A DNA stretch of 64,000 bases, from assembly GCA_026826555.1 (NCBI GenBank), contig JAKSZT010053928.1:37068159-37132158 (forward strand), written 5' to 3'. Under the pieces are notes generated by a model. The model was not told the origin of the DNA and ran no database searches. It worked only from the letters and a program-made list of their open reading frames with translations. The position numbers were made by a program, and so were the translations under genes. Shown one piece after another: positions 24,141 through 36,115 of the stretch; the first letter of the stretch is position 1; each line of letters starts with the position of its first letter. The stretch is from Tolypeutes matacus. Lineage: Eukaryota; Chordata; Mammalia; Cingulata; Chlamyphoridae.

Positions 24141-27085
24141 TACTAGGCTTTGGTAAAATCAATGAAGTAGAAAAATATCACACCCAAGAGGGTCTGTGAG
24201 AAAGAAGAAGGGAATAGAGTGTTTGAAGGAAGTTAGGCTGATTGAGTTACCTAGGTCCCAATGTGTTTCAGACTGTTTCTAGATTTGGTCTCTCTAATTT
24301 TCCCCATTGTTCTTTTTCTCATTCATCTCCTCCCATTAGCTATGTTGACAAAAAGAGATTAGTTTTAACATTGACATTCAAATCTGCCTTCCAAAGTACC
24401 AGCTTAGCCTTAAGAAATTCCCACTCGGTTTCTTTTTTAGGCTAAATAGGCCATCTAAATAGAGTACCAAAAGGTAACTCAGAGCAGTCAGCTCTTTTAG
24501 GATACTATTTACCTTATATTGCTGAAGATTAGCAATATGGAAGAAAGACTTCACTGCATCCAGGTAAATTACCTTAGAAATGCTACATGATTATTACAAG
24601 TAATGTTTAAAAAGACATCCTGCTTTCTTAGTTTTCAAACGTGTTTCTTTAGATTTAAAGGAAGACATATACTAAATAGATATTAGGTCAAAATGGAAAG
24701 AGATCCAAAGCTCAGGTATTTAAAATTTTAGTAATGCCTAGGTAAAATATTGAAGCAAAAGATCTCAACCAGTTTATTTGGTGCATAAAGAGCTTACGTG
24801 GAAGTTAAGTTGAAACTGCCTAGATACATGTATACAAATCTAATTTATTTATGATTTTAAGCCCAGCCCCCATTTTTCGTTCATGTTGTCAAAACCTTCT
24901 TTGATACTTTGGTTCCAAAATTTCAGTAATAAAATCAACATTATGCCTAGAAATAAGTTAAATATGAAATACAAACCAAAATTTTATTAAATTTTAGAAA
25001 TTACTGAACCAAATGAAATTTGAGGCTTGGAGATTTTACATTAGTATTTAATTTGGGAGTAACTATAAACTTTTTTGCTGTGTGCTTTAGCAGAGGGGTG
25101 TCAAAAAGTTTGGAAATAAATTAATCTGCGTAACTGAAAGCAGCAGGAAGGGGAAGGGTTACTTGTATGTTGGTGGGTATGAGACATGATTTATGTTTCC
25201 TGAGTAGAACTCTGCTCACATCACACTGAGGGCTACTGAGGGTGTTTTTTTTTTTTTTTCCCCTTTGTTTCCAAAGGAAAGTATGATGGGGAAATGTTCA
25301 AGATGAGTGTAAGGAGGTTATTTATATTTATGTAAGGCAAAAAAAATAATTACTGATTGCATGGTCAGAATAAAAATCATTTGGGCAGGAAATGTGAGCT
25401 CCTGGAACAGAGTTAAACTTGCTCTAAAGAGCCAAGGAAAATAAACAAAGATTATTTAGATAACAGTTAAGCTGATGAGATACCTGGAAAGTCTACCAAT
25501 AGCAAGAAAATCACTTAAGTCAAAAATAAAACTTTTAAAGATTGAAGCTGTTTGAATTTACCAAGATTTAGAGATAATGCCAAAGAAGATTAGTAAAACC
25601 TTTTTCTGTGTGAAATACAGCAGTAATGACTCTATTGACCCACATCTCAAGCCCAGTCTTGAGAGTCACTATGTAAGTGAGAGTTGAGCTCAACCTAAAA
25701 TAAGAATCTTTCCGTTAGAAGCAGGGAATCATATAAAGGAACCTAAAGTAGCAATCTGTGCCATTTTCCCTTCCATTTGCAGGCAAGAGGAAATGGTTTG
25801 AAGCATTTCTTCCATAAAGTTTCATAGGAGGTAATAGGTTGGCTTTATGATATCTGAGATATCTAGAATTAGAGAAAAAGGCAGCTTATGTTTCTTAATG
25901 TCACTCAGAAATATTTAACTAAACTTTATGTTTGGTGAGATGCACGGCAAGTTTTGCAAACACAAATATATATATACAATCCAGGCTAGTATAATGTGCT
26001 GTGGGTGATGTGGTAATTTGGAAAAGCATCCACACTGTCCAAAAGGGCAGCAGATGTTCAACTTGAATGGATTGTGGCCTTGTATGAAGGAGGGCCTAGG
26101 GTTGCCTGACATTTACATAATTCAAGAGAGGCCAGGAATCTGGATTTTTATGTAAAATTGCCTAAGTTTTAAGTGATGCTTATACATTAAGATAACAAAC
26201 AAAAAGCAACCACACAACATTGTGGGAGCCAAAAAATCAAGCCATTGGATTCAAACAGAGGCTGATGGCCTGCAGCCAGCTATGGAGCCCTTGACTTGCT
26301 GGCAACAGCAGTATGTTGGATTGGGTCACAGAGAAAACATTTTACTTGGTGCATGTTAAACAAAAGGTGGCCCTAGAAAGCTGAGCATAATGCCTGAAAA
26401 TCTGGGGTGCATTATTGTTGCAGGCATGGATTTGGGATTAAGAATGACAAAGATGAATTTCAAGTCTCCTTTGCATCTCTTCCTTTGCAACTTCCTCTTC
26501 CTTGCTAGATATAAAGGCAGAATCAAGGGAAGGTAGGTGCAGAGAAAAATCTTAATGACCCAGCAGAAGGTTAATGATATTAAACCCAATTATGATGTAG
26601 GGCAGGATTCTGCCACTGAAAGTCATCTAAGAACCAGAACCCTCTGAATAATGGTGATGAAATGCTAAGCAGCTGACTTCCTTCAGCCTCAGCACTCCAG
26701 GGTTCAACTTGAATGGATTGAATAGATTGAAAAATATTCTACGTGATAAGAAACAGCCACAAGTTTGAAAACAACATCACTGTGCCACAGACAGATCGTT
26801 ACTGAAATGTGGAAGGAGAAAAAAAAAACAAAAAAAAAAACCCACAAAGGAGCAGAAGAAAAATATAGTGAAGTGAAGATGACAGAGGTATGACCCTGAT
26901 GGGTAGACAAATTCTCATGCTGAGACACAAATGGGATCACATTTAGGTTTGTGTTTCATCTTCCCTTTCCTTGGGAAAGCTATAACTTAACACAGGCCAA
27001 CTGTGTACTCTATTACACACACTGTCTTTACATTTCCTACCTGTGATTCACACAGGAATTAGTGAATCTAAACAGATTATTCCAA
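24141..27085. other. Intron 1, no gene seen
   Basis: No recognisable gene or repeat family was found. Short A-rich (26820-26842) and T-rich (25245-25260) runs occur. Confidence 0.4.
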
Positions 27086-27089
27086 CCTG

Positions 27090-27935
27090 TCTTTTTTAGA
27101 GTGATTTTTTAACTTTTTATTTTGAAATAATTTAAGATTAACAGAATCTTTTCAAAAATTGTACAGCTTTCCCTTCTACCCTTCACCCAGCTTCCCCTAA
27201 TGTTAACATCTTGTTTCCCTGTAATACAGATAGCAAAGCAAAACATTAACATTGGAAGAATAGATACTGTTAACTAAACCATAGACTTATTTGAACTTCA
27301 CCAGTTTGTCCGCTAATGGCCTTCCTTTCTAGGATCCAATATCATGTTTAATTGTTTGTCTCCTTAGATTCCTCCAACCTGTGTAGGTTCCTCTGTTGGC
27401 TTTCATGACCTTGATTCTTGAGGGATACAGGTCAGCTATTTTGTAGAATGGCCCTCAATTTGAGTTTGTCTGATATTTTCTCATGATTAGGTGAAGGTTA
27501 TGTATTTTGAGCAAGAATACCACATGAGGATGTTCTCCCGTCAGTGTGTCATATCAGGAGATACATGTCAATATATCTCATTACTGGTGATGTTCATCTA
27601 GATCACGTGGGTAAGATGGTGCCTTCCTCAATCTTTCTACCTTTAGTAACTGTAATTCCACTATAAGGAAGAGTCTTTTCCCCTACATTTATTTATTCTA
27701 ATATTCATTTATATCAATATAGATGCACAGATATTTATTTTATTGTGTGAGTTATAATCTAGTACTATCATTGTTTATTTTGTGTCTAAATGGTTCTACC
27801 TCCGGCCATTGGGGCAATACTTCATCTTTTTTTTTTTTTGCATTTTCTTACTTTCTAGCACCACTAGATTCTCCAGGCCCAACTTGTATTCTCCCTGCCA
27901 TTTCTCCAGGAAATTTCAAAGGGTATTGAAACTTC
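27090..27935 (-). mobile_element. Old L1 (L1ME-type) 3' end, antisense
   Basis: The plus strand reads as the reverse complement of an old L1 3' UTR. Landmarks in order are 'ttattttgaaataatttaagattaacag', 'cacccagcttcccctaatgttaacatctt', 'aacttcaccagtttgtccgctaatg', 'gaatggccctcaatttgagtttgtctgatattttctcatgattag', and 'ctttctagcaccactagattctccaggcccaacttgtattctccctgcc'. It is non-coding and heavily mutated. Confidence 0.65.
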
Positions 27936-28229
27936 AGACATTTTTGACAAGATGAACTCTCGAGAGTAACAAGATGATCTTCCTGGAATAACCAATTGCA
28001 AGGACATACTATGTTTTACTGTTCTAAAAGGAATCATTTTACTATGTACTTTAATGTCAACAGAGCATTCACTGATATAATTGAGTATTGCTGACTAAGA
28101 TTCTAAGTTAGTGTGATTAGAGTGGTTGATGCTTATTAAGACATTCAAAATTGTATGGTCTCTAAAGCTTTCTAAAGAAAAATACAGATAAATTTTATCA
28201 AATCTATGAGTATATATTGCTCTTCTCTC

Positions 28230-28430
28230 AGGAAACTTATGTGGGGGACATAGACTTTAAAAATAAGATACCTCTGACCTCAAGAAATTGATTGTCTAAC
28301 TCAGACAAGAAACATGATGGAAGCATGAGCAAGTCATGTAAGAAACAATTGTACAGTGTTTGGTTAGACCTGAGAGGTAAGGCTGTGGGCCAAGGGAAAT
28401 CTATATCTTATCTTGGGAATGGGAAGTGAA
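28230..28430. repeat. L2-like fragment
   Basis: The pattern 'gacatagactttaaaaataagatacctctgacctcaagaaattgattgtctaactcagacaagaaacatg' resembles the segment of ancient L2 copies that carries 'aaggagctcacagtcta'. It is short and divergent. Confidence 0.4.
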
Positions 28431-29234
28431 CAAAAAAGTGTATGCCAAAGAAAATGAATGGGTTTAATTTTTTGGAGCAGCCCTGACTAATTGGTAGTGG
28501 CTGCCAGACTGCTATATTGAAAGAGACTCTACAGCTGAGTCTGGATTCATTGGTAAAATGATTGGTGATCAGTTGATGATGTCTCTAGTTATCACAGTTA
28601 GGAAACATATGGCCTATTTATCATTTCTGGTTTTGTTAACACAGTGAAAGTTACCAGTAATTGTCATTAAAAATGTTAGTGCCTGCCCATGGTCCAGAAT
28701 TTCCAATGAACCAACTTGTAAAATCCCAGTTGATGAACAAGCATACCTTTGTATAAAAATAAGTGTCTAGAGTATTCTCAAAATCTAGAATCTCAACTTT
28801 TTCAGTGTATACACATTTTATTTCCTTGCTTTTTCAGTGCTTCCCATTAATGCCGTATTGCTGGGGTTTTTTTTTGTTGTTGTTGTTTGTTTTTTTTTTA
28901 ACTCTTTCAGGTGGTTGATGAAGTCTTGCTCTGAATAGTCGTTTTCTTCCAGTTTTGCTTAACTTTGAAGCAGCAAGGTTTTCCCACTGAGGATTCCTTC
29001 CCTATCTGCTGTAAGAGCCAAATACAACCTCCCTCTCTAAAGGCTCTGATTTATCTTAGGTGTTTGGATATATCCAGTTTTAATGGAGCATTGTCTAAAA
29101 TTTGTAAATATGGAATTACTAATCTATCAATTTAGTTTCTGATAATAGCACTAGTAAGGTAGTGAGAAACTGAGCTAGTTGGAAAGCAGTGCAACACCCA
29201 TATTGAATTTTTAACAAGTTAATACATTTTAGGA

Positions 29235-29470
29235 AATGATCCATCTGAAAGGCATTATGGCTTGCTGAGAAAAGCTGTACACTGGGAACCGGGAGAAGTG
29301 GGCTTGATTCCCAGCTCTGCATCTGACTCACTCTTTGTCCTTGGGCAAGTCACTTAGCCTCTCTCTGTGTCTACTTCCTGCCTGGTAAAATGAGGAGAAT
29401 AATGCATAAAGACTCCCACCTCACCATGATGTGTTGAGGTTGCATTATTCTGTAACCTCTAGTTGCATTA
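29235..29470 (+). repeat. MIR SINE
   Basis: The copy is near full length: 'gggcttgattcccagctctgcatctgactcactctttgtccttgggcaagtcacttagcctctctctgtgtctacttcctgcctggtaaaatgaggagaataatg'. This matches the MIR core including the 'cttgggcaagtcacttagcctctct' box. Confidence 0.8.
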
Positions 29471-29924
29471 AATGTTTCCAATAAGAGCATGGAACTACAA
29501 CTAGCTTCAAAGAATCCTTTAATCCTTTATTTTACACTGGAGATTTACTGTAGTACATATTGCTCTGTGTTAATGCACCATTGGCTAGAAGGAGGACTTG
29601 TGGATTCTGTGTGTACAAAATTATCCATTGCCTCAATTGATCATTAAATGCTTGAGTGCTAAATATGGAGTCTTATACTAAGCATGACAGAACCCACTAG
29701 AATAGTAGAAGATAAACTCCTAGGAAGAAGAGGCTTATACATGAGAAACAATTAGAGGACATTACAGGCAATAGTTAACCATTTTATATTTAAAGGCTTG
29801 ATTTTAGACAATAAGAAAATCAATATAGGCTGGAAAATCACAGAACAATGTCATGAGAGAGGCTGAACAAATACCTCATATTATACAGCATCTTCCCTGA
29901 TTCTTCCAGGAGGAATGATTCTTC

Positions 29925-30300
29925 ATTTACACCCTTTCTTTTGGTATTGCTGGATCACTTTTGCATTTTCCCAGGTCTTCCTAAATGTCTTTATATAAGT
30001 TCTTTTCTTTTTGTTTGGTCTTTATTCTTTTTTAATAGAAGATAATCAAGTATCGTGCATTACTTTTGGTTGTTTTATCTTATAATTCTCCTTTTATACT
30101 CAACAGTATTCCTCTCTACTTTTTTTCATGACCTTGACCTTTTGGAAATGATTCAGCTACTTGTAGAATGTCCTGAATTCTTAATTTGTCCTGTTTTCTC
30201 ATGGTGTCATCTATCTTGGCCCTCATCACCAATGTTTTCTGTAATGTGGATATTAGCTGTAAAGGCTAGATTGCACTCAGGTTGAACATTTCTGTATAGA
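29925..30300 (-). mobile_element. Old L1 (L1ME-type) 3' fragment, antisense
   Basis: Landmarks shared with the 27.1-27.9 kb copy are 'gaccttgaccttttggaaatgattcagctacttgtagaatgtcctgaattcttaatttgtcctgttttctcatgg' and 'ttgaacatttctgtatagaatacttcctaggtg'. The two may be separate insertions or parts of one broken element, both on the minus strand. Confidence 0.55.
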
Positions 30301-30439
30301 ATACTTCCTAGGTGCTATTATGAAATCTGTATACTTAACAGAATTAAAAATGAACATACAAAGAGAGACAGAAATGACACCATTACGTAGTGCTCTACAG
30401 GTTCTGATTTGATGCAATGCTTAGCAGCAAGATAGTGTA

Positions 30440-30660
30440 TCACTGTGAAAGAAAAGATTCTGCACTTACTAGCTGTGACCTTTGATAAATTATGACCTTT
30501 GAGCAATGATCTCTACAAGACTGTTTTCTCTATAAAATGGGAAAAATTACATCCACTGTACATGATTCTCTTGAGGTTTTAAGAAGTGTCTGGTTCATAG
30601 TCGGCCCTCAATTAGTGGAAGTTTATTATTATTATAGTAGTAATAGTAATAATTGTTGTC
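30440..30660 (+). repeat. MIR SINE
   Basis: It contains 'ctgcacttactagctgtgacctttgataaatta', 'ttctctataaaatgggaaaaat' and 'gtgtctggttcatagtcggccctcaattagtggaag', which are MIR segments in correct order. Confidence 0.65.
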
Positions 30661-31064
30661 ATATATTATTCTGTCATGTTGTCCTCTATGGTGAAAATAT
30701 TTAAGAATGGCGTTCCTTCTATGAATAGAAAAGCAATTCTGTTCATCTCAATTTCACTTTGTAATGGATGGATTTTCCTGTTTTTGTGTTTGGTTTTTTT
30801 AATGTCCCCATGTGGAGTGATTTAAATGGAGATTACCATCTTTAAATCCTTCCCAGAATGAAGCCAGTTATAAATAATATAATAAATAAAGCTAAACCAT
30901 TATTCACAATAAAAAAGCTTTCTAAAGGTGTTCAGATTTCTCTGCCCCAAGATCACCTTCTGCTACATTCCATTTAAATTCAAGAAGAGATAAGCACACC
31001 CAAAATCCAAAAAACGACACTAGAGCTGCTCCCAGTAATTTACAAAAATGTATATTAGGGTTGA

Positions 31065-31500
31065 GTTTTAGAGATTAAGTTTTGGAGTCAGTTAGCCTGG
31101 ACTCATATCCAGGCTTTATAACTTATAAGCTTTTTTTTTTTTTTTTTTAAGATTTTATTTATTTATTCATTTATCCCCCCCTTGCTGCTTGTGCTCACCG
31201 GGTCAGCTAACCACGCAGCGCGGGCGGACCCGCCCCCACCAGGAGGCCGCGGAACCGAACCCGGGGCCTCCCATATGGTAAACGGGAGCCCCACTGATTG
31301 AGCCACAGCCGCTTCCCTAACTTATAAGCTTTTAACACTGGTCAGGATACATAAACTCTCTGAACTTTTGTGTACTTGTTTGTAAAAAGTTCAAAGGGAT
31401 ACTTAGAGTATAGAGTGAAGAGAGAGTTGTAATCCCCATCTCAAGATAGTGCTTAATACATATTAAGTATAGCAATAATTTTATTATTTATACATACATT
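31065..31500 (+). repeat. MIR SINE interrupted by a DAS SINE
   Basis: The left part, 'ttttggagtcagttagcctggactcatatccaggctttataacttat', and the right part (31334 on), 'cataaactctctgaacttttgtgtacttgtttgtaaaaagttc', form one MIR once the 31135-31317 insertion and its duplication are removed. The right part continues into the MIR 3' region. Confidence 0.7.
31135..31317 (-). mobile_element. DAS SINE (xenarthran), antisense, inside a MIR
   Basis: On the minus strand it starts 'gggaagcggctgtggctcaatcag' with an A box and has a B-box 'ggttcggttcc'. It then runs through a short GC-rich body and ends in 'ataaatgaataaataaataaaatctt' plus a poly(A) tail of about 18. A perfect 16-bp target duplication, taacttataagctttt, lies at 31119-31134 and 31318-31333. 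Near identity to the copies at 40663 and 53768 indicates a young family mobilised by L1. Confidence 0.92.
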
Positions 31501-34500
31501 TACTGGTTCTAAAGTTTAGCCTGTAGTGAGTGGTTATTAATGCTTAGAAGTCAGTGAAGTTGTATGAAAGTTCAGAGCTGCTGAAGTCTGTGCACTGCAC
31601 ATAGAAATGCGAAGGAAGGTGGCATCCAGCTCTCAATCTGCTTCTCAAGCCTTGTATACTAGTTTGCACTTGAAAAGAGGGGGTGATTTTTTTTCTTATT
31701 AGCAAAAGGCATCATGTAAGCTAGTGCTGACATAGATGGGAACATTCTAAGAAAAGAGAATTACACATGCAGAGTTAGTGAAGAACAAGAAAACCAACTT
31801 AAGAATGTGGTTCAGTAGTTCAGTGTGGTTAATACAAGTTGAACTCCTGAACGGTGAGATGATAAGAAGATATGGTTCTTTATAATCCAGTAAATGTAAG
31901 GTAGGATATTTTAGAATTGCCTCCAAAAATCTAGAGATATAATTAATGAACTACTTTACAATAGGAAAAAAAAGATACTTGTTGAGGAACACATTTCAAA
32001 ATAATTTCTCTTATTCTCTCCTGAGTTTAGTCACTCAAAATCTAATTTAATTTTTCTACAAATAGTTTAAATGACATTTGACCACATTAGAAAAGAGAGT
32101 TTCTCCCATTATTTACTAACTTATTGGTATTGCTTTGAGACATGACTTCATCTTCATGCTCAGTGTCCTGTAGGGAAGCACTGCATTGTTGAATCTGAAA
32201 GGAGAAAGACTAAATTGTTGGCAATCCAGAATGCGGGTATTTTTAAAAATAGCTTTTTTTTTTTTTTTTTTTTTTTTTTGGCCTTTCATGGGTTAAAAGC
32301 GGGTTTTCGATTTTTTATTTATTTTTACCCATGCAAGTATTTTTGGATTTGACTTAAAAAATAAAAAGGTAGGGGCAAAGGAACATCTTTTATTGCTTTT
32401 ATGCTTCACAGAACTATAATAATCCTTGAAAAACACTGATATTTTTTTCCAGGGAGGATGATGTTTTTGTATAATACAAAGTAAATGTTCAATGCTTCTA
32501 AGTGATAAATTTACATAAGAGATAGTCCCGTTTCTGGTCAGAGTCTGTGTGCTAAAGATTTTCTGTCAGAAAATCAGAATGAAAACTAAAATCAAACCTT
32601 GATTTTGTCTCTTTTAATACTACACATATCATTCTATTCAGCTTTGGGGAAAAAAACAAACCAGACATCATCTTTGAATATTGATACTGTACTTTGCCGA
32701 TGCTATTATTTTCTCTTCAGGTAGGGGGAATGTGGAGAATACTTAATGAACACATTGTTTTCCTCCTCAGTAGGAACCACTGTCCTTTAAATAAAATAAT
32801 CTTAAAATTCAAAAAGATGTTTTCAGTTACTTTTTTTCTTTCTGAAACTAAAAATATTACCCCTCCACGCCACACAAAGCAATGTTTTTAAATAGTTCCA
32901 AGGAAAATATGTACATTGTTAATCTCAGGCTTTCTTTAAATGAAAGGATATAATCTTTTAGAGTAAATCAATATTTGATAGTAATTCTTCATATCTGAAA
33001 AGTATATAGGGATTCTCAAAATTATTTTTATAAATTGGAAGAAGATGGCCTTTTAAAATAAGCATTATTGGTAGTAATGACTTAGAATTGCCATAAGGAA
33101 TGTTCAAGTTATACGACTTTAATATTGCTAATATATTTTCTACATGGTGGATTCAGGCCATGTTCCAATATTGTAGAAATAGGGGGAAAGACATTAAAAC
33201 ATTTTGATGGTCATAACCACCAACTGTCAGCAGGCTTTGGGGAGCCAGCAGGAAGCCATGTTTATCCCACATAATGGATGTGTGGTCACGGATCTCATTA
33301 AGCAGTAACAACTTTTGGGAAATTGTTGTTCCTCTCCCAAAGTCCACTCTAAATGTACTCTTTCTTAGTCCACTGGTGTTCATGCTGATTGTAAGGTCAT
33401 CATGCTCTCTCTTTTTGGTCTCTTTAAGCTGATTTTCACATGTAACAGAAGATTCCTGTCACATAAAAATATAGATGTTTGTCTCTCAAAATGCATTGAA
33501 AAAATACATACTGCTTTAGATTCACTTGGAAACTTCTTGGGTGTGCATAGTTTCTGTGATCAGTAGTCCTGAAATAATGAGACATCCACCACTTGAAATA
33601 CTTAGTTGGTTTCATGTGGATTCAGTTCGGTGAAATATATAAACTATCTGACTTCAGTGACCTTGATGAATAAATCTACAGAACAAATTTAGACAAAAGC
33701 TGGGAATGGAAAATATAAAGCATCCAAATCTTAGATGTTGAAGCAATATGGGCATCCATAGGGTTCTTTTGTCCCTTTAAAAAAATTTCATTTGTTACCT
33801 GTCTCCCTGTAGAAAATAATCAGAAGTGTTATAAAATAAACTAATATAAACTATATAAAAATAAACTAATGATAAATTAAAGGGGATAGTTGAAAAAGAA
33901 AAAAAAAAATGTTTCCCCCTTCTTGTAGTCGATGCAAAAGAGTATTGGATGTCCAAGTGTCCTTAATAGCTTTTATTAGTCTTCAGTCCTTTATTTCTTT
34001 AGTTCTTCAGTTTCTCATAACTCCTATGGCACAAATGAAAGCCACTATAGGAAATTAGAACCGTTATGCCATGAAATAATCATCAAATGACAAAGACTAC
34101 AAAAATGTGATTTCTATTTTTATTCATTCATTCATTTTTTTCCATAAGAGAGACACAGTAATCAATGGCATTGGTGACCCACGCTTTAGATTTTTTAATT
34201 TTTCTTTTTATGTTCTTGACTATATATTGGTAAATTACTTGTAAATTATGCTCTTTGCAAAGAATATGAAAAAGCCTGATCAAAGTGTTTTATTTGTTTC
34301 AGTTGGCCTGAAGTTTGGTATTGCTTTTTAATATGGAATTGAAAAATAGACTAAAATAATTTAGGATAGTGATAGAGAATCTAAACTTATAAGAAAAAGT
34401 CACTTCAGAAAAACCTGTCTGCTTCATTATTCATGGAGAGTTCCTTAAAAATTAGTTTTTATATTTGTACCATCTCACACCTCATATTAAAAAAAAAAAG

Positions 34501-34635
34501 TTTTTGGTATTTGATTTTCAGGGAGACAGTGTGTTATAAAATCTCTTTGGAGCCATTAAACTTTATTTGTAGATTTAATACTGTAAAATTTAAGACCTTT
34601 GTCTAAAAATTATAATGGATCTTGCTTATGTAGAT
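31501..34635. other. Intron 1, no gene seen
   Basis: AT-rich sequence. A T26 run lies at 32254-32279. Other open frames are short and have no recognisable similarity. Confidence 0.4.
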
Positions 34636-34639
34636 TTAG

Positions 34640-34860
34640 ATTTGTATCTAGAGTCCAGATTTTGCTACTTCCTTGCAGAGTAACTGAACAAATCACTTAA
34701 TCTTCCAAAACTGAGTTTTTGTATCTGCAAAATGTAACTAATGACAACTTATTACATGGAGTTGTTAAAACTGAATAAGGTAATAGAAGTGCTTTTCAAA
34801 TTCTACAGCACTTTATAGAATTAAAACTTAATTATTCTACAATAGTAATAATCACTTAAA
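34640..34860 (+). repeat. MIR SINE, degraded
   Basis: The order 'agagtccagattttgctacttccttgcagagtaactgaacaaatcacttaatcttccaaaactgagtttttgtatctgcaaaatgtaac' matches MIR on the plus strand. Confidence 0.6.
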
Positions 34861-35764
34861 TTCAGCTCACTTTTGTGATTTTTTAAATTATCCAATTTTG
34901 GAATCTATTTCTCTTGTTTGATTCTCATTTAGTTATCTTCTAAGGTTGGCAAGAAAGCTCAGCTTAATAAAAACATTACTTCAAAAATATTTATTGAGGA
35001 TTTGCTAAGTAGAATTGCTCTTTGGGAAGAAGTGAATGACACAATAATGAAAAAGCATAGTTCACATGCTAGAAAAAAACAAATTTAGAGCTACAGTGTA
35101 TAATCTCTGTGGAAAACATAGCGTTTCAGAAGAAGTATACAAGGCAGCTAGAATTTCTTTGTGGTATCACGTGTCTTAAGAGAAGTGGAGATGAAATAAA
35201 GTATAAGTTCATTCTTCATGTTTTATAAATCCAAGTATTTTTAGATCATTTATCTAATTTAGCTTTAGGTTATCAGAATGTGGCGCTTTCCTTAATTAAC
35301 TCCAAGGAACATGTGAAATAAGACATTATTATTTAAAAACAAGTTTCATGGAAAAATAGTCATATTAATAATTGAAATATAAACATAAAATAATATAATA
35401 TATGATTCATTGCTAGTCAGTAGAATTGTGTTAAACTCTAGACCCTGAGGAAGTTTCCAAAAGATAAACAATCTGTTTTTATTTATAAAATAAAGAGACC
35501 TTCCGTGTTACTAATTCATTTCCAGAAATCTATAAACTTGTACCAATTATTTCATTTTGATCGATCTCCTCTCAAGCCAAATGTTTAACAATTTAAGATA
35601 GGGAACTAACTATCAAATACCAATACACAGAAAATTCCTTAGAAAGTAGTTATATCAATTCTTTACTGATTTTTTCCTCAAAAGTCTACAAATTGCAAAC
35701 TCTATAGCCCTGTGCAAGAATTAACAATAAAATGTATGATTTTAGCTATAACAAACCTTAAAAA

Positions 35765-36115
35765 AGCCCAAACAGTTCATACTACTTTTCTGTCTAAAGC
35801 CCTTCAAAGGTTTCCGGTTGACTTTAGAATAAAATGTAAATTCCTTGGTGAAGCACCCAAGGATATTCGTGACCTGGAGTTGGCGCTCCTCTCTCGTTTC
35901 ATCTCCAGGCAGGTCGGGAGGGGGGCCCTCCTTCTGCTGTTGCAAATCGACCTGTGAACCCTTCTATCACAGGACGTGCCGAGCACTGTTGCTCTGTCTG
36001 GTGTTACTAATCTTTTCTCCTAGACGGTGAACTCCTGGAAGGTAGGGACCATGTTTTTATTTCCATCTTTAATGTGTAGTGGTTAGGACATGGTAGGAAG
36101 TTTAAGGTTGATATA
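35765..36115 (+). repeat. L2 LINE 3' end
   Basis: It begins 'aagcccttcaaaggtttccggttgactttagaataaaatgtaaattcc', then 'acctggagttggcgctcctctctcgtttcatctccaggcagg', and ends 'cctagacggtgaactcctggaaggtagggaccatgtttttatttccatc'. This is the standard L2 3' order. The GC-rich middle (35880-35960) gives chance open frames on both strands. Confidence 0.75.

Noticed and set aside
23965..24199. Arg-Glu and Leu-Ser repeat proteins across 24 kb
   Set aside because: They are translations of the (AG)n microsatellite, interrupted by Ns.
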